NCBI GenBank assembly: GCA_003660635.1
Contig: QMUP01000008.1
Location: 1-13,845 of the forward strand
DNA from: Candidatus Wolframiiraptor sp.
GTDB taxonomy: Archaea > Thermoproteota > Nitrososphaeria_A > Caldarchaeales > Wolframiiraptoraceae
Direction of reading: 5' to 3'
Length of the DNA stretch: 13,845 bases
Notes under the pieces: model-generated
What the model was told of the DNA's origin: nothing
The model's input: only the letters and a program-made list of their open reading frames with translations
Databases searched by the model: none
Made by a program: the position numbers and the translations under genes
Part shown: in pieces, positions 13,288 to 13,845 of the stretch
Numbering within the stretch: position 1 is the stretch's first letter
How the letters are laid out: each line of letters begins with the position of its first letter

Positions 13288-13845
13288 TTATCTTCGGTAA
13301 CATGTAATCCCGCGAGCTGTCGGTGAAAAATGTGATGGAGCAGAATAAAATCGATTCTTAAGCACTTTGAGGAAATCCTTTAGGCGACATTCGACACCGT
13401 ATCTTTCCTCTTTAAACCTCATATGCAGATATATCCTAAGTATAAGGCGCCAATCTTTCTTGACGAGGAAGTTTCCTTTAAGTAGCTTTTCTACAAAGGC
13501 AAAAATCGTCGTGAATGGCTTGAACGTTTTAAGAATAGATCTCTCATATTTGTTCAAATCTTCTAAGTTATTAGCTAAGATCTCGGCGGACCAAATACTC
13601 GGAATGATCCCCTCTCCTAGCATGGGGTAAACAGTTCCTATGGCCTCGCCTATTCCCACGATTTTGCCTCGAAGGATTGGCCGGCAAAAGTGAGGTGTGG
13701 AAATTCGTACCGGCTTCGCATCCATTCTTAGAATTTCACCCTGACATTTTTTGATAAAGTTGTTTAAAAAAATGATATGTCTTCTCTGATAATCTCCGGC
13801 GCCTATGTGGAATTCATGTTTGCTGAGGGGGAAATACCAGAGGTA
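13288..13845 (-). CDS. Geranylgeranyl reductase-family flavoprotein (5' partial)
   Basis: FAD enzyme that saturates double bonds of isoprenoid chains (archaeal lipids or quinone side chains). The stop (TAA) is at 13290-13288 and the frame stays open leftwards through ATG 13725 to the right edge of the window, so about 186 C-terminal residues are present and at least half of the gene is missing. Upstream of that ATG the frame reads LWYFPLSKHEFHIGAGDYQRR, matching the substrate-domain strand WxFPxxxxxxxGxGD of the family, so 13725 is not the true start. The C-terminal FAD motif is G-I-G-E-A-I-G-T-V-Y-P-M-L-G-E-G-I, with Glu where many members have Asp. A basic, aromatic tail follows. It lies tail to tail with a polyprenyl diphosphate synthase, 41 nt apart, which supports a role in isoprenoid metabolism. 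Confidence 0.88.
   Translation of the reverse strand, partial: YLWYFPLSKHEFHIGAGDYQRRHIIFLNNFIKKCQGEILRMDAKPVRISTPHFCRPILRGKIVGIGEAIGTVYPMLGEGIIPSIWSAEILANNLEDLNKYERSILKTFKPFTTIFAFVEKLLKGNFLVKKDWRLILRIYLHMRFKEERYGVECRLKDFLKVLKNRFYSAPSHFSPTARGITCYRR

Noticed and set aside
13367..13630. 87-codon open frame on the + strand at the right end
   Set aside because: It is antisense to the geranylgeranyl reductase-family gene, which has clear FAD motifs in that interval.
13288..13725. Reductase gene read as a complete 145-codon protein starting at 13725
   Set aside because: The frame continues open to the window edge and the upstream residues (FPLSKHEFHIGAGD) match the family, so the ATG is internal and the gene is partial.

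Overview
The window looks like a piece of an archaeal chromosome, probably from a thermophilic member of the Thermoproteota (TACK) or a related lineage. The evidence is an ADP-dependent sugar kinase, a polyprenyl diphosphate synthase next to a geranylgeranyl reductase (the lipid toolkit of archaea), TATA-box promoters about 26 nt upstream of leaderless or near-leaderless start codons, and a Tat-type lipid- or membrane-anchored sugar-binding protein. The genus cannot be told from sequence alone. Thirteen protein genes fill almost all of the window. Twelve lie on the + strand, and only the last, at the right edge, is on the - strand. No RNA gene, mobile element, CRISPR array or gap of 300 bases or more is visible.

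Layout: (1) 1-1729, electron transfer flavoprotein subunits beta (5' end cut off by the window edge) and alpha, with overlapping stop and start. (2) 1818-4917, a carbohydrate ABC importer: a Tat-type substrate-binding protein resembling the glucose/mannose-binding protein of Thermus, plus two inner-membrane permeases, with no ATPase gene. (3) 4981-5727, a Cys-less GATase1-like protein (PF07090 type) of unknown function. (4) 5822-6724, a MenA-like UbiA prenyltransferase. (5) 6776-11335, a compact block of a ROK sugar kinase, an ADP-dependent glucokinase/phosphofructokinase-family kinase (23-nt overlap), a GlcD-like FAD oxidoreductase and a HAD hydrolase of beta-phosphoglucomutase type. (6) 11419-12345, a xylose-isomerase-like TIM-barrel isomerase/epimerase. 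(7) 12419-13845, a short polyprenyl diphosphate synthase convergent with a geranylgeranyl reductase-family flavoprotein that runs off the right edge.

Working model (inference): hexose enters through the ABC importer, is phosphorylated by the ATP-type ROK kinase and/or the ADP-dependent kinase, and is processed by the isomerase and HAD enzyme. The FAD oxidoreductase oxidises a sugar acid or hydroxy acid and could hand electrons to ETF, and from there to a quinone whose side chain is attached by the MenA-like enzyme. The isoprenoid genes at the right end may supply prenyl chains for that quinone or for membrane lipids and reduce them.

The most unusual points are the altered zinc and sugar-contact residues of the ROK kinase, the pairing of ATP- and ADP-type sugar kinases as overlapping genes, the ribokinase-like ending of the ADP-type kinase, and a polyprenyl synthase that lacks the usual C-terminal segment after its second Asp-rich motif. 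I do not see a clearly unprecedented system.
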